Shown: piece by piece, positions 16,089 to 23,955 of the stretch
Position numbering within the stretch: the first letter of the stretch is position 1
How the letters are laid out: each line of letters begins with the position of its first letter
Assembly (NCBI RefSeq): GCF_036421855.1
Contig: NZ_JAZGOK010000005.1
Length of the DNA stretch: 64,000 bases
Reading direction: 5' to 3' (one strand)
Source of the DNA: Georgenia_B sunbinii
Lineage (GTDB): Bacteria > Actinomycetota > Actinomycetes > Actinomycetales > Actinomycetaceae
Notes under the pieces: generated by a model
What the model was told of the DNA's origin: nothing
Databases searched by the model: none
Seen by the model: only the letters and a program-made list of their open reading frames with translations
Translations under genes and position numbers: made by a program

Positions 16089-16736
16089 TCACACCACCTC
16101 GACGACGAGGTCCGCGCCGGCCGCGGTGGCGGCGATGAGCTCGGCGTTCAGCTGGTCGCTGCCGAGCGACCACGACCTCGCCTCGGCCTCGCTGCGGCCG
16201 TGCGCCATGTGCCGGGCGATGAGGCGCTCCACCCGAAGGTCGTCGGCGGGCATGAGGAACCACACCTCGGCCAGGCTCCGGCGGGCGTTCTCCCAGCCGG
16301 GGCCGTCGGCGAGCAGGTAGTTGCCCTCGGTGACCACGAGCGGCACGCCGGCCGGGACCGCGACCCCGCCGGCGATCGGCTCCTCGAGGTCCCGGTCGAA
16401 CACCGGCGCGTAGATCGGGTCGTCCCCCGGCCGGGCGGCGCGCAGCCGCGTCAGCAGCGCCGCGTACCCGTGGCTGTCGAAGGTGTCGATGGCGCCCTTG
16501 CGCTCGTGACGGCCGAGGTCGCGCAGCACCGCGTTGGACAGGTGGAACCCGTCCATGCCGACCGCGACGGCGAGGTCCGTGCCGAGCGCCACCACCAGCC
16601 GGCTCGCCAGCGTCGACTTCCCTGCTCCCGGCGCGCCGACGATCCCGAGCAGCCGTCTGCCTCCGGTGCCCACCAGCCGTCCGGCTCGCTCGACGAGCTC
16701 CGCCACCGTCAGCCGCACCGGCTGCCCGGGGCTCAC
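16089..16736 (-). CDS. P-loop nucleoside/sugar kinase family protein (FrcK-like)
   Basis: This is a 215-aa P-loop kinase of the uridine/pantothenate kinase class. It has Walker A GAPGAGKST (about residue 37), the substrate loop GMDGFHLSNAVL, a lid region with RLRAARPGDDPIYAPVFDRDLEEPIAGG and Walker-B-like VVTEGNYLL. The family is often annotated as a fructose transport-linked kinase (FrcK), but the substrate is unproven. The start is a GTG at 16736 that overlaps the TGA of the PfkB gene (CCGTGAGCC), a classic coupled start; an upstream frame start at 16766 would put ten residues inside the PfkB gene. The two kinases form one operon and may act in the same sugar or nucleoside salvage step. Confidence 0.85.
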   Translation of the reverse strand: MSPGQPVRLTVAELVERAGRLVGTGGRRLLGIVGAPGAGKSTLASRLVVALGTDLAVAVGMDGFHLSNAVLRDLGRHERKGAIDTFDSHGYAALLTRLRAARPGDDPIYAPVFDRDLEEPIAGGVAVPAGVPLVVTEGNYLLADGPGWENARRSLAEVWFLMPADDLRVERLIARHMAHGRSEAEARSWSLGSDQLNAELIAATAAGADLVVEVV

Positions 16737-17665
16737 GGCCACCACCGCGGCACGTCGGTGAGCCACTCGCGCGGCCCGACGCTCGCCACCCGCCGGCCGG
16801 CGATCTCGGCGGCGAGCGCCACCGCCGTCGGTAGGTCCTGCCCGCGGGCGAGCGCGGCGGCGAGCCCGCCGTGGAACGCGTCGCCGGCGCCGAGCGTGTC
16901 ACGCACCGGCACCTGCCCGACGGCGTGGCTGCCGCTGGTGCCGGCGGCCCACCAGCGCACCGGGTGGCCGCCGTCGGTGATGACGACGGCGCGCGCTCCT
17001 CTCGCCAGTACCGCCCGCGCCGTCTCGGCCGGGCCGCCGTCGACGCCGGGCACCCGGAAGTCCGCCGAGAGTGCGGCGACATCGGCCACCGGGAGCAGCT
17101 CGTCGAACACCGGCCGCCAGCGCCCGCAGTCGAGCACGACGACGGGCCGCGCCGGCTGGCCAGGCGTCGGGCCGTGAGTGCCGCGAGCGTCGTGAACGTC
17201 GAGCGCGGCGAGCGTCGCCCTGGCGAGCGCGGGGTGGTGCCCGTCGAGCAGCACCACCGTGACGCCGTCGAGGTCGACGTCATCGGGCGCGGGCACCTCC
17301 GCGAGCCCGGCGTCGGGCGAGACCACGCTGCGCTCCCCGGTGCTCTCGACGACCACCACGGCCGAGACCGCGAGCGGGTAGTCGGGCGCCGCGGCGTCGA
17401 CCACCGCCACGCCGTGGCGGCGGAGGTCCTCCCCGGCGACAACGGCCGGCGCGCTCGCGCCCAGCCCGGTGAGCAGCCGGGGCCGGCCCCCGAGGGCAGC
17501 GAAGGTCACCGCCGCGTTGGCGGCCGGCCCGCCGGCGGCGATGTCCTGGCGGGTCGCGGTGACCTTCTCGTTGGGTGCCGGCGGCCGGGCGGTCCGGTGG
17601 AGGACGTCCATCGTCGTGAGGCCGACGAACAGCCCTACGGGTGCGTCACCGGCCACTGGGAGCAC
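16733..17665 (-). CDS. PfkB family carbohydrate/nucleoside kinase
   Basis: This is a 310-aa ribokinase-fold enzyme. It has the N-terminal PfkB signature AAGGPAANAAVTFAALGG near residue 43 and the C-terminal signature with the catalytic base in VRDTLGAGDAFHGG (Asp of GAGD), followed by the ATP-site helix (AGRRVASVGPREWL). Family members phosphorylate sugars, nucleosides or sugar phosphates. The specificity here cannot be told. The start is a GTG at 17665, the most upstream candidate compatible with the family length; the Shine-Dalgarno (GGCGGAC) is weak. It is coupled to a P-loop kinase through a GTGA overlap. Confidence 0.88.
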   Translation of the reverse strand: MLPVAGDAPVGLFVGLTTMDVLHRTARPPAPNEKVTATRQDIAAGGPAANAAVTFAALGGRPRLLTGLGASAPAVVAGEDLRRHGVAVVDAAAPDYPLAVSAVVVVESTGERSVVSPDAGLAEVPAPDDVDLDGVTVVLLDGHHPALARATLAALDVHDARGTHGPTPGQPARPVVVLDCGRWRPVFDELLPVADVAALSADFRVPGVDGGPAETARAVLARGARAVVITDGGHPVRWWAAGTSGSHAVGQVPVRDTLGAGDAFHGGLAAALARGQDLPTAVALAAEIAGRRVASVGPREWLTDVPRWWP

Positions 17666-17722
17666 CGTCCGCCGTCGGCTCGGGCACTCGGGCCCTGACC
17701 GGAACCACCCTGCTCACCGCGA

Positions 17723-18469
17723 TCAGCTTCCCGACAGCTGCCGCGCGCCGTGCTCGGCCCGCTCGCGCATCGGCTGCGCGAGGCGTACCTCACCGTCGTC
17801 CGCTGCCGCGAGGAGCCGTGCCATGGGCTCGGGCCGGGGCTCGGGGAAGGTGTCGCCGAGCGTGACGCCGTGGTCGGGCCGGCGGACGACGACGACCTCG
17901 TCGCCTTCACTGATCGGCCCCTCGGCCAGCACGCGCAGGTAGGCGCCGGGCATGCCGGCCTCGTTGAAGCGGCGGATCCACCGCTTCTCGCCCATCCGGT
18001 GGGCGAACTTGTAGCACGGGGTGCGCGGCATGGTGACCTCGAGCAGCAGGTTGCCACCGACCAGCCACCGCTCGCCGATGATGGCGCCGGTGACGTCGAC
18101 GCCCGCGAGGGTGAGGTTCTCACCGAACAGCCCGGGAGTCAGCCTCCGGTCCAGCTGGGCGGCCCACCAGTCGAGGTGCTCGGCGGCGTAGGCGTAGACG
18201 GCCCGGTCCGGCCCCCCGTGGTGGACCTGGTCGACCTGACGGTCCCCCGCCACCCCGAGCTCGCCGACGGCGACGTCGCCGCTCACCGGCCGCTTGTCGA
18301 TGCCGGTCGGGTGGCCGGGCCGGTCGGTGTCCCGGACCTCGAACAGCACGTTGACGGCGACCACCGCGCCTCGCGCCGCTGCTCCGCCGGCCTCGCCCGA
18401 CGGCGTCTCGAACGTGTTCACCAGGCCATCCAACCAGGCCGCCCCACCGGACGGGGCCATTGCGGCCAT
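17723..18469 (-). CDS. MOSC domain protein (YiiM-like)
   Basis: This is a molybdenum-cofactor sulfurase C-terminal (MOSC) domain protein. It has the conserved GVAGDRQVDQVHHGGPDRAVYAYAAEHLDWW, FGENLTLAGVDV, IGERW, the Cys-bearing MPRTPCYKFAHRMG and a short YiiM-type C-terminal helix. Such stand-alone proteins are thought to handle Moco or reduce N-hydroxylated compounds. The start is uncertain. The ATG at 18469 is in frame and just after the VOC stop, but family members begin near VAVNVLFEV, which a GTG at 18364 would match. It lies about 1 kb downstream of the molybdopterin oxidoreductase gene on the same strand, so a role in its cofactor maturation is possible. Confidence 0.85.
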   Translation of the reverse strand: MAAMAPSGGAAWLDGLVNTFETPSGEAGGAAARGAVVAVNVLFEVRDTDRPGHPTGIDKRPVSGDVAVGELGVAGDRQVDQVHHGGPDRAVYAYAAEHLDWWAAQLDRRLTPGLFGENLTLAGVDVTGAIIGERWLVGGNLLLEVTMPRTPCYKFAHRMGEKRWIRRFNEAGMPGAYLRVLAEGPISEGDEVVVVRRPDHGVTLGDTFPEPRPEPMARLLAAADDGEVRLAQPMRERAEHGARQLSGS

Positions 18470-18488
18470 GGCGCCACCGTCCGCGCCG

Positions 18489-18947
18489 CTATTCGCCGCG
18501 GTAGGTCCCGATGCTCCACAGGTTGCCGTCGCGGTCGCGCACGCTGAAGGTCCGCGGGTCGTACTCGGTCCCGTGGAGCGGCTGGAGGACCTCGACGTCG
18601 GCGGCGGCCTGCACCCGCTGCCACACGGCGTCGACCGTCGCAGCCTCGGCGGCGACGACGTAGACGCCCTGCGGGCCGAGCGCGCCCCAGTCCCCCGGTT
18701 TGTCGCGGGAGCCGAACATGACGCCGCCGCCGTCCGGCCAGCGGGCCTCGGCGTGGACGACGGTCCCGTCGTCGTCGCGGTGCAGCGCGGTGACCACGAA
18801 GCCGAGGACGTCGGTGAGGAACCGGATCCCGGCGTCGACGTCGGTGAAGCCGATGCTCGGCCACACCGTCGGCGTCGCTGCCGGCAGACCGGTCGCCGGG
18901 CCGCCATCCTGCGAGAGGCCGTTCTGAGCTGAGTCGTCGGTGCTCAT
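18489..18947 (-). CDS. VOC family (glyoxalase/bleomycin-resistance-like) protein
   Basis: This is a 152-aa protein with a disordered Ser/Gly-rich N-terminus of about 25 residues, then one vicinal-oxygen-chelate module: SIGFTDVDAGIRFLTDVLGFVVTAL, AEARWPDGGGVMFGS, and GTEYDPRTFSVRDRDGNLWSIGTY. The His/Glu metal positions of glyoxalase I are not all evident, so it is closer to the PhnB-like or general VOC group. It lies just upstream of the MOSC gene (19-bp gap to the assumed start). No substrate can be assigned. Confidence 0.85.
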   Translation of the reverse strand: MSTDDSAQNGLSQDGGPATGLPAATPTVWPSIGFTDVDAGIRFLTDVLGFVVTALHRDDDGTVVHAEARWPDGGGVMFGSRDKPGDWGALGPQGVYVVAAEAATVDAVWQRVQAAADVEVLQPLHGTEYDPRTFSVRDRDGNLWSIGTYRGE

Positions 18948-19010
18948 GGCACCAGTGTGCTCGCCCGCCCGACGACGCGCCAGAGCGTCGACGGCGGCGC
19001 GCCAGGTCCG

Positions 19011-19493
19011 TCAGCTGACGAGGACCTGGGTCGACTCCTCCTTCAACTTCGCGTTGGACCACTTGAGCTGGCGCAGCGTGTCGGCGTGGCACCTGGAGGC
19101 GACGTCGAGCAGGTCGGCGTGCTTGATGCCCTGCGCGGCCTGCGCGAGCATCTCCCAGTCGAGGGAGACGCCGGCGACCTTCATGTGGACCTCGCGCAGG
19201 TCGCGCAGCAGCAGGAGGCCGGGCGCCTTGAGCCGACCGGCCATCTCCGCGCCCTTCTCGAGCACCTTTCCGGCCAGCCGGGCCTCGCCCTCGGGCTCGG
19301 GGTTGAGCGACTCGCCGTACTGCTCCGCGATGCGGGCGAGCTCGCGCACGTGACGCTGCGACCACGCCGCCAGGTCGCGGGCGACGTGGTAGATCTCGTG
19401 GTCCACCTTGTGTCGGTCGGCGATCTGCAACAGCTCGTGGGCGAGGTCGTTCTCCGAGCGGTGCAGCTCGTTGAGCACCAGTCCGATCTTCAT
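19011..19493 (-). CDS. Helical conserved protein coupled to the molybdopterin oxidoreductase
   Basis: This is a 160-aa all-helical protein of unknown family. It begins MKIGLVLNELHRSENDLAHELLQIADRHKVDHEIYHVARDLAAWSQRHVRELARIAEQYG and has several His/Glu pairs (ELHRSEND, ADRHKVDHEIYH), reminiscent of ferritin-like or hemerythrin-like bundles, but no certain metal site. Its ATG overlaps the stop of the upstream oxidoreductase (ATGA), so the two are made together. The tight coupling suggests a partner or cofactor-insertion chaperone for that enzyme. This is inference; I do not recognise a named domain. Confidence 0.8.
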   Translation of the reverse strand: MKIGLVLNELHRSENDLAHELLQIADRHKVDHEIYHVARDLAAWSQRHVRELARIAEQYGESLNPEPEGEARLAGKVLEKGAEMAGRLKAPGLLLLRDLREVHMKVAGVSLDWEMLAQAAQGIKHADLLDVASRCHADTLRQLKWSNAKLKEESTQVLVS

Positions 19494-21946
19494 GACGCAC
19501 CTCCCACGGCCAGGTCCTCCTCGACGTCGGCGCCGGGTCCGCCGCGCGTTCGTGGTAGGTCGCCCGCCACGGGAGCGGACGCCGTCGTCGTCGGGGCAGC
19601 CGAGGGGCCGCCGTCGCCGCGTCGGACCAGCGCGACCGCGCAGGCCGCGGTCTTGAACAGCGGCTGCTTGGACACCGGGTCCCAGTCCGTCATGGTGAGC
19701 TCGTTGGCGGCCCGGCCCACGCCGTCGGGCTCGTGGCCGCCGCGGTCCCAGTAGCCGTAGTGGAAGGGCAGGAAGACGACGCCGTCGCGGATCCCGGAGA
19801 CCCGCACGTGCGCCTGGACGCTGCCGCGCGGGGTGGTGATCTCCGCGAGGTCCCCCTCGCCGAGATCGAGTACCTCAGCGTCGCGAGCGGACAGCTCCAC
19901 CCACACCTCCGGTGCGGCCGCCTGCAGCTGCGGCGCGCGGGCCGTCTTGGTGCGGGTGTGGAAGTGGTAGACGGTGCGGCCGGTGATGAGCTGCAGCGGG
20001 TAGTCGTCGCTCGGCGTCTCGTGGGGGGCGAGGTACTCGGCGGCCCGGATGATCGCCTTCCCATCGGGGTTCATCGCCCGGTACTCGGTCGGCTCGAACG
20101 GCGCACCGGTGAGCAGGTCGCGGCCGTAGGCCTCGCAGTAGTCGGGGTCGGCGAAGAACTGGCCGTCGGCGTAGAGCCGTTCGGTGCCGTCCGGGGCCTC
20201 CTCGGTGCACGGCCACTGGATGCCGCTGCCGCCGCGCAGCTTGTCGTAGGTGATGCCGGTGTAGTCGCACGGGCGGCCGCGGCTGCACTCCTTCCACGCC
20301 TCGAAGGCGCCCTCGGCAGTCGACCACGTGACCAGCGGCGCGCCGTCCTTGTCCTTCAGCCCCAGGCGGTGGGCGAAGTCGATGAGGATGTCGAGGTCCG
20401 GGCGGGCCTCCCCCGGCGGCTCGACGGCTTTCTCCGACAGGTGCACGGTGCGGTCGACGTTGGTGAACGTGCCGGTCTTCTCCCCCCACGTGGCAGCCGG
20501 CAGGACGACGTCGGCCAGCTGGGCGGTCTCGGACAGGAAGATGTCCTGCACCACGAGGAAGAGCCGCTCCTGCGACAGGATCGAGCGGATCCGCGACAGC
20601 TCCGGCAGGGAGACGGCGGGGTTGGTGGCCTGCACCCACAGCAGGCGGATGGAGCCTTCCTCGACGTAGCGCATCATCTGCATGACGTGGGTGGGCGGGG
20701 CGTAGTGCGGGATGTCCATCGGCTCGACGTTCCACACCCGGGCGAGCTCGGCCACGTGGGCCGGGTTGGACCAGTTGCGGAACCCCGGCAGGTCGCCGTC
20801 GCCGCCCGCCTCGCGGGTGTTCTCCGCGGTGGGCTGGCCGTTCATCTGCAGCAGGCCGCACCCGGGCCGCCCGAGCATGCCGCGGACGATGTGGATGTTG
20901 TTCACCTGCACCGAGGCGGCGGTGGCCTGGTGCGACTGGTAGAAACCCTGCAGCACGGTGGACATCAGGTGCTCGGTGGTGCCGATGAGGCGGGCCGCCT
21001 CGCGGAGGTCGTCGGCCGGGACGTCGCACAGCGTCGCGACCCACTCGGGCGTGTAGTCCTGCACCCGCTCGGCCAGCTCGTCGTAGCCGACGGCGTGGGC
21101 GGTGAGGTAGTCGTGGTCCACCCAGCCGTTCGCGATGATCTCGTGGAGCAGGCCGTTCATCAGGGCGAGGTTCGTGCCCGGCCGGGGTGCGAGGTGGACG
21201 TCGGCGACCTTGGCCACCGGCGTCAGTCGCGGGTCGATGCAGATGATCTTCGGCGGGTTGGGGCCGGCGAGCCGGTCGAGGATGCGCATCCACAGCACTG
21301 TCTGCGTCTCGGCCATGTTGTGCCCGTAGAGCGCGATGACGTCGGCATGGTCGATGTCGGTGTACGAGCCGGGCTGACCGTCGGAGGCGAAGGACTCCTT
21401 GAGTGCGGCCGCCGCGGTCGCCGTGCACAGCCGGGTGTTGCCGTCGACGTGGTTGGTGCCGATCCCGCCGTGGGCGATGAGGCCCAGGGTGTAGTAGTCC
21501 TCGAGGAACAGCTGGCCGGTGGTGTAGAAGCCGACGGCGGACGGGCCCTGCTCGGCCAGCAGCTCCTTGGTCCGGCCGACGACGGCGTCCATCGCCTCGT
21601 CCCACGACGTCTCCACCAGCCGGCCGTCCTTGCGCACCAGCGGGCGGGTGAGCCGGTCGGGCGAGGAGTTCGCCTGCCAGCCGAACAGGTCCTTGGGACC
21701 GAGCCGGCCGTGGTTGACGCGGTCGACGGCGCGGCCGCGGACCCCGACCATCCGGTCGTCCTTCACGGCGATGTCGAGGGCGTCGCCGTTGGAGTGCAGG
21801 ATCGAGGCCGTCTGCACCCACCGGTCGACATCAGCGGCGGTGAGCCCCTCCTCGAGGTGGGTGTCCACCCGCGTGGGCCAGGCGCCCCCGCGGGCGTAGG
21901 GGGTTCGCGTCCCCCAGACGTCGGCGATGCGATCGGTGCGCGTCAT
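19490..21946 (-). CDS. Molybdopterin-dependent oxidoreductase (FdhF/NapA-like) lacking Fe-S cysteines
   Basis: This is an 818-aa member of the DMSO-reductase/formate-dehydrogenase superfamily, with the molybdopterin domain (GNTRLCTATAAAALKESFASDGQPGSYTDIDHADVIALYGHN) and the C-terminal MoCo-dinucleotide barrel (PLQLITGRTVYHFHTRTKTARAPQL...GRAANELTMTDWDPVSKQPLFK). Cys174 in RLC sits where the Mo-ligating Cys/Sec lies in FdhH. The normal CxxC-x3-C-x27-C cluster motif falls exactly on S48, H51, D55 and G83, so the [4Fe-4S] cluster is lost. The start at ATG 21946 has GGGGAGTG upstream; reading further would overlap the MBL gene. The upstream genes make formate from formaldehyde, so formate oxidation is the likely role. 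Electron transfer must differ from cluster-bearing relatives. Confidence 0.88.
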   Translation of the reverse strand: MTRTDRIADVWGTRTPYARGGAWPTRVDTHLEEGLTAADVDRWVQTASILHSNGDALDIAVKDDRMVGVRGRAVDRVNHGRLGPKDLFGWQANSSPDRLTRPLVRKDGRLVETSWDEAMDAVVGRTKELLAEQGPSAVGFYTTGQLFLEDYYTLGLIAHGGIGTNHVDGNTRLCTATAAAALKESFASDGQPGSYTDIDHADVIALYGHNMAETQTVLWMRILDRLAGPNPPKIICIDPRLTPVAKVADVHLAPRPGTNLALMNGLLHEIIANGWVDHDYLTAHAVGYDELAERVQDYTPEWVATLCDVPADDLREAARLIGTTEHLMSTVLQGFYQSHQATAASVQVNNIHIVRGMLGRPGCGLLQMNGQPTAENTREAGGDGDLPGFRNWSNPAHVAELARVWNVEPMDIPHYAPPTHVMQMMRYVEEGSIRLLWVQATNPAVSLPELSRIRSILSQERLFLVVQDIFLSETAQLADVVLPAATWGEKTGTFTNVDRTVHLSEKAVEPPGEARPDLDILIDFAHRLGLKDKDGAPLVTWSTAEGAFEAWKECSRGRPCDYTGITYDKLRGGSGIQWPCTEEAPDGTERLYADGQFFADPDYCEAYGRDLLTGAPFEPTEYRAMNPDGKAIIRAAEYLAPHETPSDDYPLQLITGRTVYHFHTRTKTARAPQLQAAAPEVWVELSARDAEVLDLGEGDLAEITTPRGSVQAHVRVSGIRDGVVFLPFHYGYWDRGGHEPDGVGRAANELTMTDWDPVSKQPLFKTAACAVALVRRGDGGPSAAPTTTASAPVAGDLPRTRGGPGADVEEDLAVGGAS

Positions 21947-22039
21947 CGGCACTCCCCTGCTCCGGTGCTGGTCGAGGTTCCTCAGCCAGCGTCCTCCTGC
22001 CCGCAGGAACCGCAACCGGGGCCGGGCGGCAAACCGGGG

Positions 22040-22067
22040 CGGGCCGGCGCGATGACACGCCGGCCCG
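22040..22067 (-). terminator. Hairpin terminator after the MBL-fold gene
   Basis: CGGGCCGGCG and CGCCGGCCCG form a perfect 10-bp stem with an 8-nt loop, 8 bp after the MBL-fold gene and 94 bp before the oxidoreductase start. It implies at least partial separation of the two transcripts. Confidence 0.65.
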
Positions 22068-22074
22068 GCCGGTG

Positions 22075-22740
22075 TCAGCTGCCGCGGGCGATCCACTCGT
22101 CCAGGTGCGGCTTCTCGGCGCCGACCGAGGTCGCGTCGCCGTGGCCGGTGAGGACCTCGGTGGACTCCGGCAGCGTGAAGATCCGGTCCCGGATGGACTC
22201 GATGATGGTCGGGAAGTCCGAGTAGGACCGGCCGGTCGCCCCGGGTCCGCCGTTGAACAGGGTGTCCCCGGAGAGCAGCACGCCGCCGTCGCCCAGCCCC
22301 GGTGCGTAGAAGCAGGTCGACCCGGGCGAGTGGCCGGGCGTGTGCAGCGCGGTCAGCGTCACGCCGGCCACGGTGAACTCGTCGCCGTCGGCGATCTCGG
22401 CGTCCGCCGTCGTGCCGGGGTAGACCTGCTCCCAGAGCATGGCGTCGGCCGGGTTGAGGTGGACCGGCGCGCCGACCTGGCCGGCGACGTCGCGCACGGC
22501 GCGGATGTGGTCGTCGTGGCCATGGGTGAGCAGCACGGCCACGACCTTCCGGCCGCCGACCGCTTCGACGACGGCGACGGTGTCGTGCGCCGGGTCGATG
22601 ACCAGGCACTCGTCGTCGTCGCCGACGATCCACACGTTGTTGTCGACCTCCCAGGTCCCGCCGTCGAGCGAGAACGTCCCGCTCGTGACGAGGTTCTCGA
22701 CGCGGACGCGGCCGCTCTGATCAGTTCGCACAGTGGTCAT
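22075..22740 (-). CDS. Metallo-beta-lactamase-fold hydrolase, probable S-formylmycothiol hydrolase
   Basis: This is a 221-aa MBL-fold enzyme of the glyoxalase II/RoxA type with the metal motif LLTHGHDDHI (THxHxDH), LHTPGHSPGSTC, LLSGDTLFNGG and the final His in LTGHGDAT. Its ATG overlaps the stop of the mycothiol-dependent formaldehyde dehydrogenase gene (CGATGACC). The same gene pair is seen together in mycobacteria (Rv2259/Rv2260 order, from memory). The expected reaction is hydrolysis of the S-formylmycothiol produced by the dehydrogenase, giving formate and free mycothiol. The family assignment is secure; the exact substrate is inferred from the coupling. Confidence 0.88.
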   Translation of the reverse strand: MTTVRTDQSGRVRVENLVTSGTFSLDGGTWEVDNNVWIVGDDDECLVIDPAHDTVAVVEAVGGRKVVAVLLTHGHDDHIRAVRDVAGQVGAPVHLNPADAMLWEQVYPGTTADAEIADGDEFTVAGVTLTALHTPGHSPGSTCFYAPGLGDGGVLLSGDTLFNGGPGATGRSYSDFPTIIESIRDRIFTLPESTEVLTGHGDATSVGAEKPHLDEWIARGS

Positions 22741-23861
22741 CGGGCGGCTCCGGTCTGCTCGGGGGCGGGGTTGATCTCGACGACGGAGCGCAGCACCTTG
22801 CCGGCCGTCATCTTGTCGAAGGCGGGCTCGACCTCGTCGATGCCGATGCGCTCGGTGACGAAGGCGTCGAGGTCGAGGCGGCCGAGGCGGTACTGGTCGA
22901 CGAGCATCGGGAAGTCGCGCGAGGGCAGCGTGTCGCCATACCAGGCGGACTTGATCGCGCCGCCGCGGCCGAACACCTGATCCAGCGGGATCTCCCACGT
23001 GGTGCCCGGGTCGGGCACGCCGACGAGCACCACCCGGCCGGCGAGGTCGCGGGCCTCGAAGGCCTGCGCGAAGGTGGCGGCGATCCCGACGGCGTCGATG
23101 ACGACGTCCGCGCCGAAGCCGCCGGTGTGCTCGCGGATGGCCTCGACCGGGTCCTGCTCGCGGGAGTTGACGGTGTGGGTGGCGCCGAAGCTGCGGGCGG
23201 TGGCGAGCTTCTCGTCGTCGAGGTCGACGGCGATGATCGTCGTCGCCCCGGCGAGCACGGCCCCGGCGATCGCCGCGGTCCCGACACCGCCGCAGCCGAT
23301 GACGGCCACCGACTCGCCGCGCTGCACCGCGCCGGTGTTGATGGCGGCGCCGATGCCGGCCATGACGCCGCAGCCGAGCAGCCCGAGCGCCGCGAACTGC
23401 TCCGGCGCGATGTCGCCCTCGATCTTCGTGCACTGCCCGGCGGCGACGAGCGTCTTCTCGGCGAACGCGCCGATGCCCAGCGCCGGCGAGAGCTCGGTGC
23501 CGTCCTGCAGGGTCATCTTCTGGGTGGCGTTGTGGGTGGCGAAGCAGTACCAGGGCTGGCCCTTGCGGCAGGCGCGGCAGTCCCCGCACACCGCGCGCCA
23601 GTTGAGGATGACGTTGTCACCGACGGCGACCTCGGTGACGCCCTCGCCCACCGCGGAGACGACGCCGGCCGCCTCGTGCCCGAGCAGGAACGGGAAGTCG
23701 TCGCTGACCCCGCCGACCTTGTAGTGCAGGTCGGTCTGGCACACCCCGCAAGTGATGACGTCCACGAGCGCCTCGCCTGGCCCGGGGTCGGGGACGAGGA
23801 TGGTCTCGACGGTGGCGGGTTCGTTCTTCGCCTTGACGACGACGGCCTTGACCTCATGCAT
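22737..23861 (-). CDS. mscR: S-(hydroxymethyl)mycothiol dehydrogenase
   Basis: This is a 374-aa zinc-dependent medium-chain alcohol dehydrogenase. The catalytic zinc ligands are in CGVCQTDLHY and LLGHEAAG. The structural zinc site has four Cys in CGDCRACRKGQPWYC, and the NAD-binding Rossmann loop is GCGGVGTAAIAGAVLAGA. Sequence details such as KKMTLQDGTELSPALGIGAFAEKT-type segments and CTKIEGDIAPEQFAALGLLGCGVMAGIGAA match the mycothiol-dependent formaldehyde dehydrogenase/MSNO reductase subgroup rather than plain ADH. The ATG at 23861 follows GGGAACG. It oxidises the formaldehyde-mycothiol adduct and reduces S-nitrosomycothiol. It is coupled to the MBL-fold hydrolase. Confidence 0.93.
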   Translation of the reverse strand: MHEVKAVVVKAKNEPATVETILVPDPGPGEALVDVITCGVCQTDLHYKVGGVSDDFPFLLGHEAAGVVSAVGEGVTEVAVGDNVILNWRAVCGDCRACRKGQPWYCFATHNATQKMTLQDGTELSPALGIGAFAEKTLVAAGQCTKIEGDIAPEQFAALGLLGCGVMAGIGAAINTGAVQRGESVAVIGCGGVGTAAIAGAVLAGATTIIAVDLDDEKLATARSFGATHTVNSREQDPVEAIREHTGGFGADVVIDAVGIAATFAQAFEARDLAGRVVLVGVPDPGTTWEIPLDQVFGRGGAIKSAWYGDTLPSRDFPMLVDQYRLGRLDLDAFVTERIGIDEVEPAFDKMTAGKVLRSVVEINPAPEQTGAAR

Positions 23862-23955
23862 GGAGACGTTCCCTTTCGACGGCGGGCGCTCGGCGGTGCC
23901 GGGCGTTCCCGACACCATAGACGGGGCCGGTAAGCCATGGTTCGCGACCGGCGGG

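Noticed and set aside
21947..22633. Longer N-terminus for the molybdopterin oxidoreductase
   Set aside because: It would overlap the MBL-fold gene in another frame; the family starts near the ATG at 21946, which has a ribosome site.
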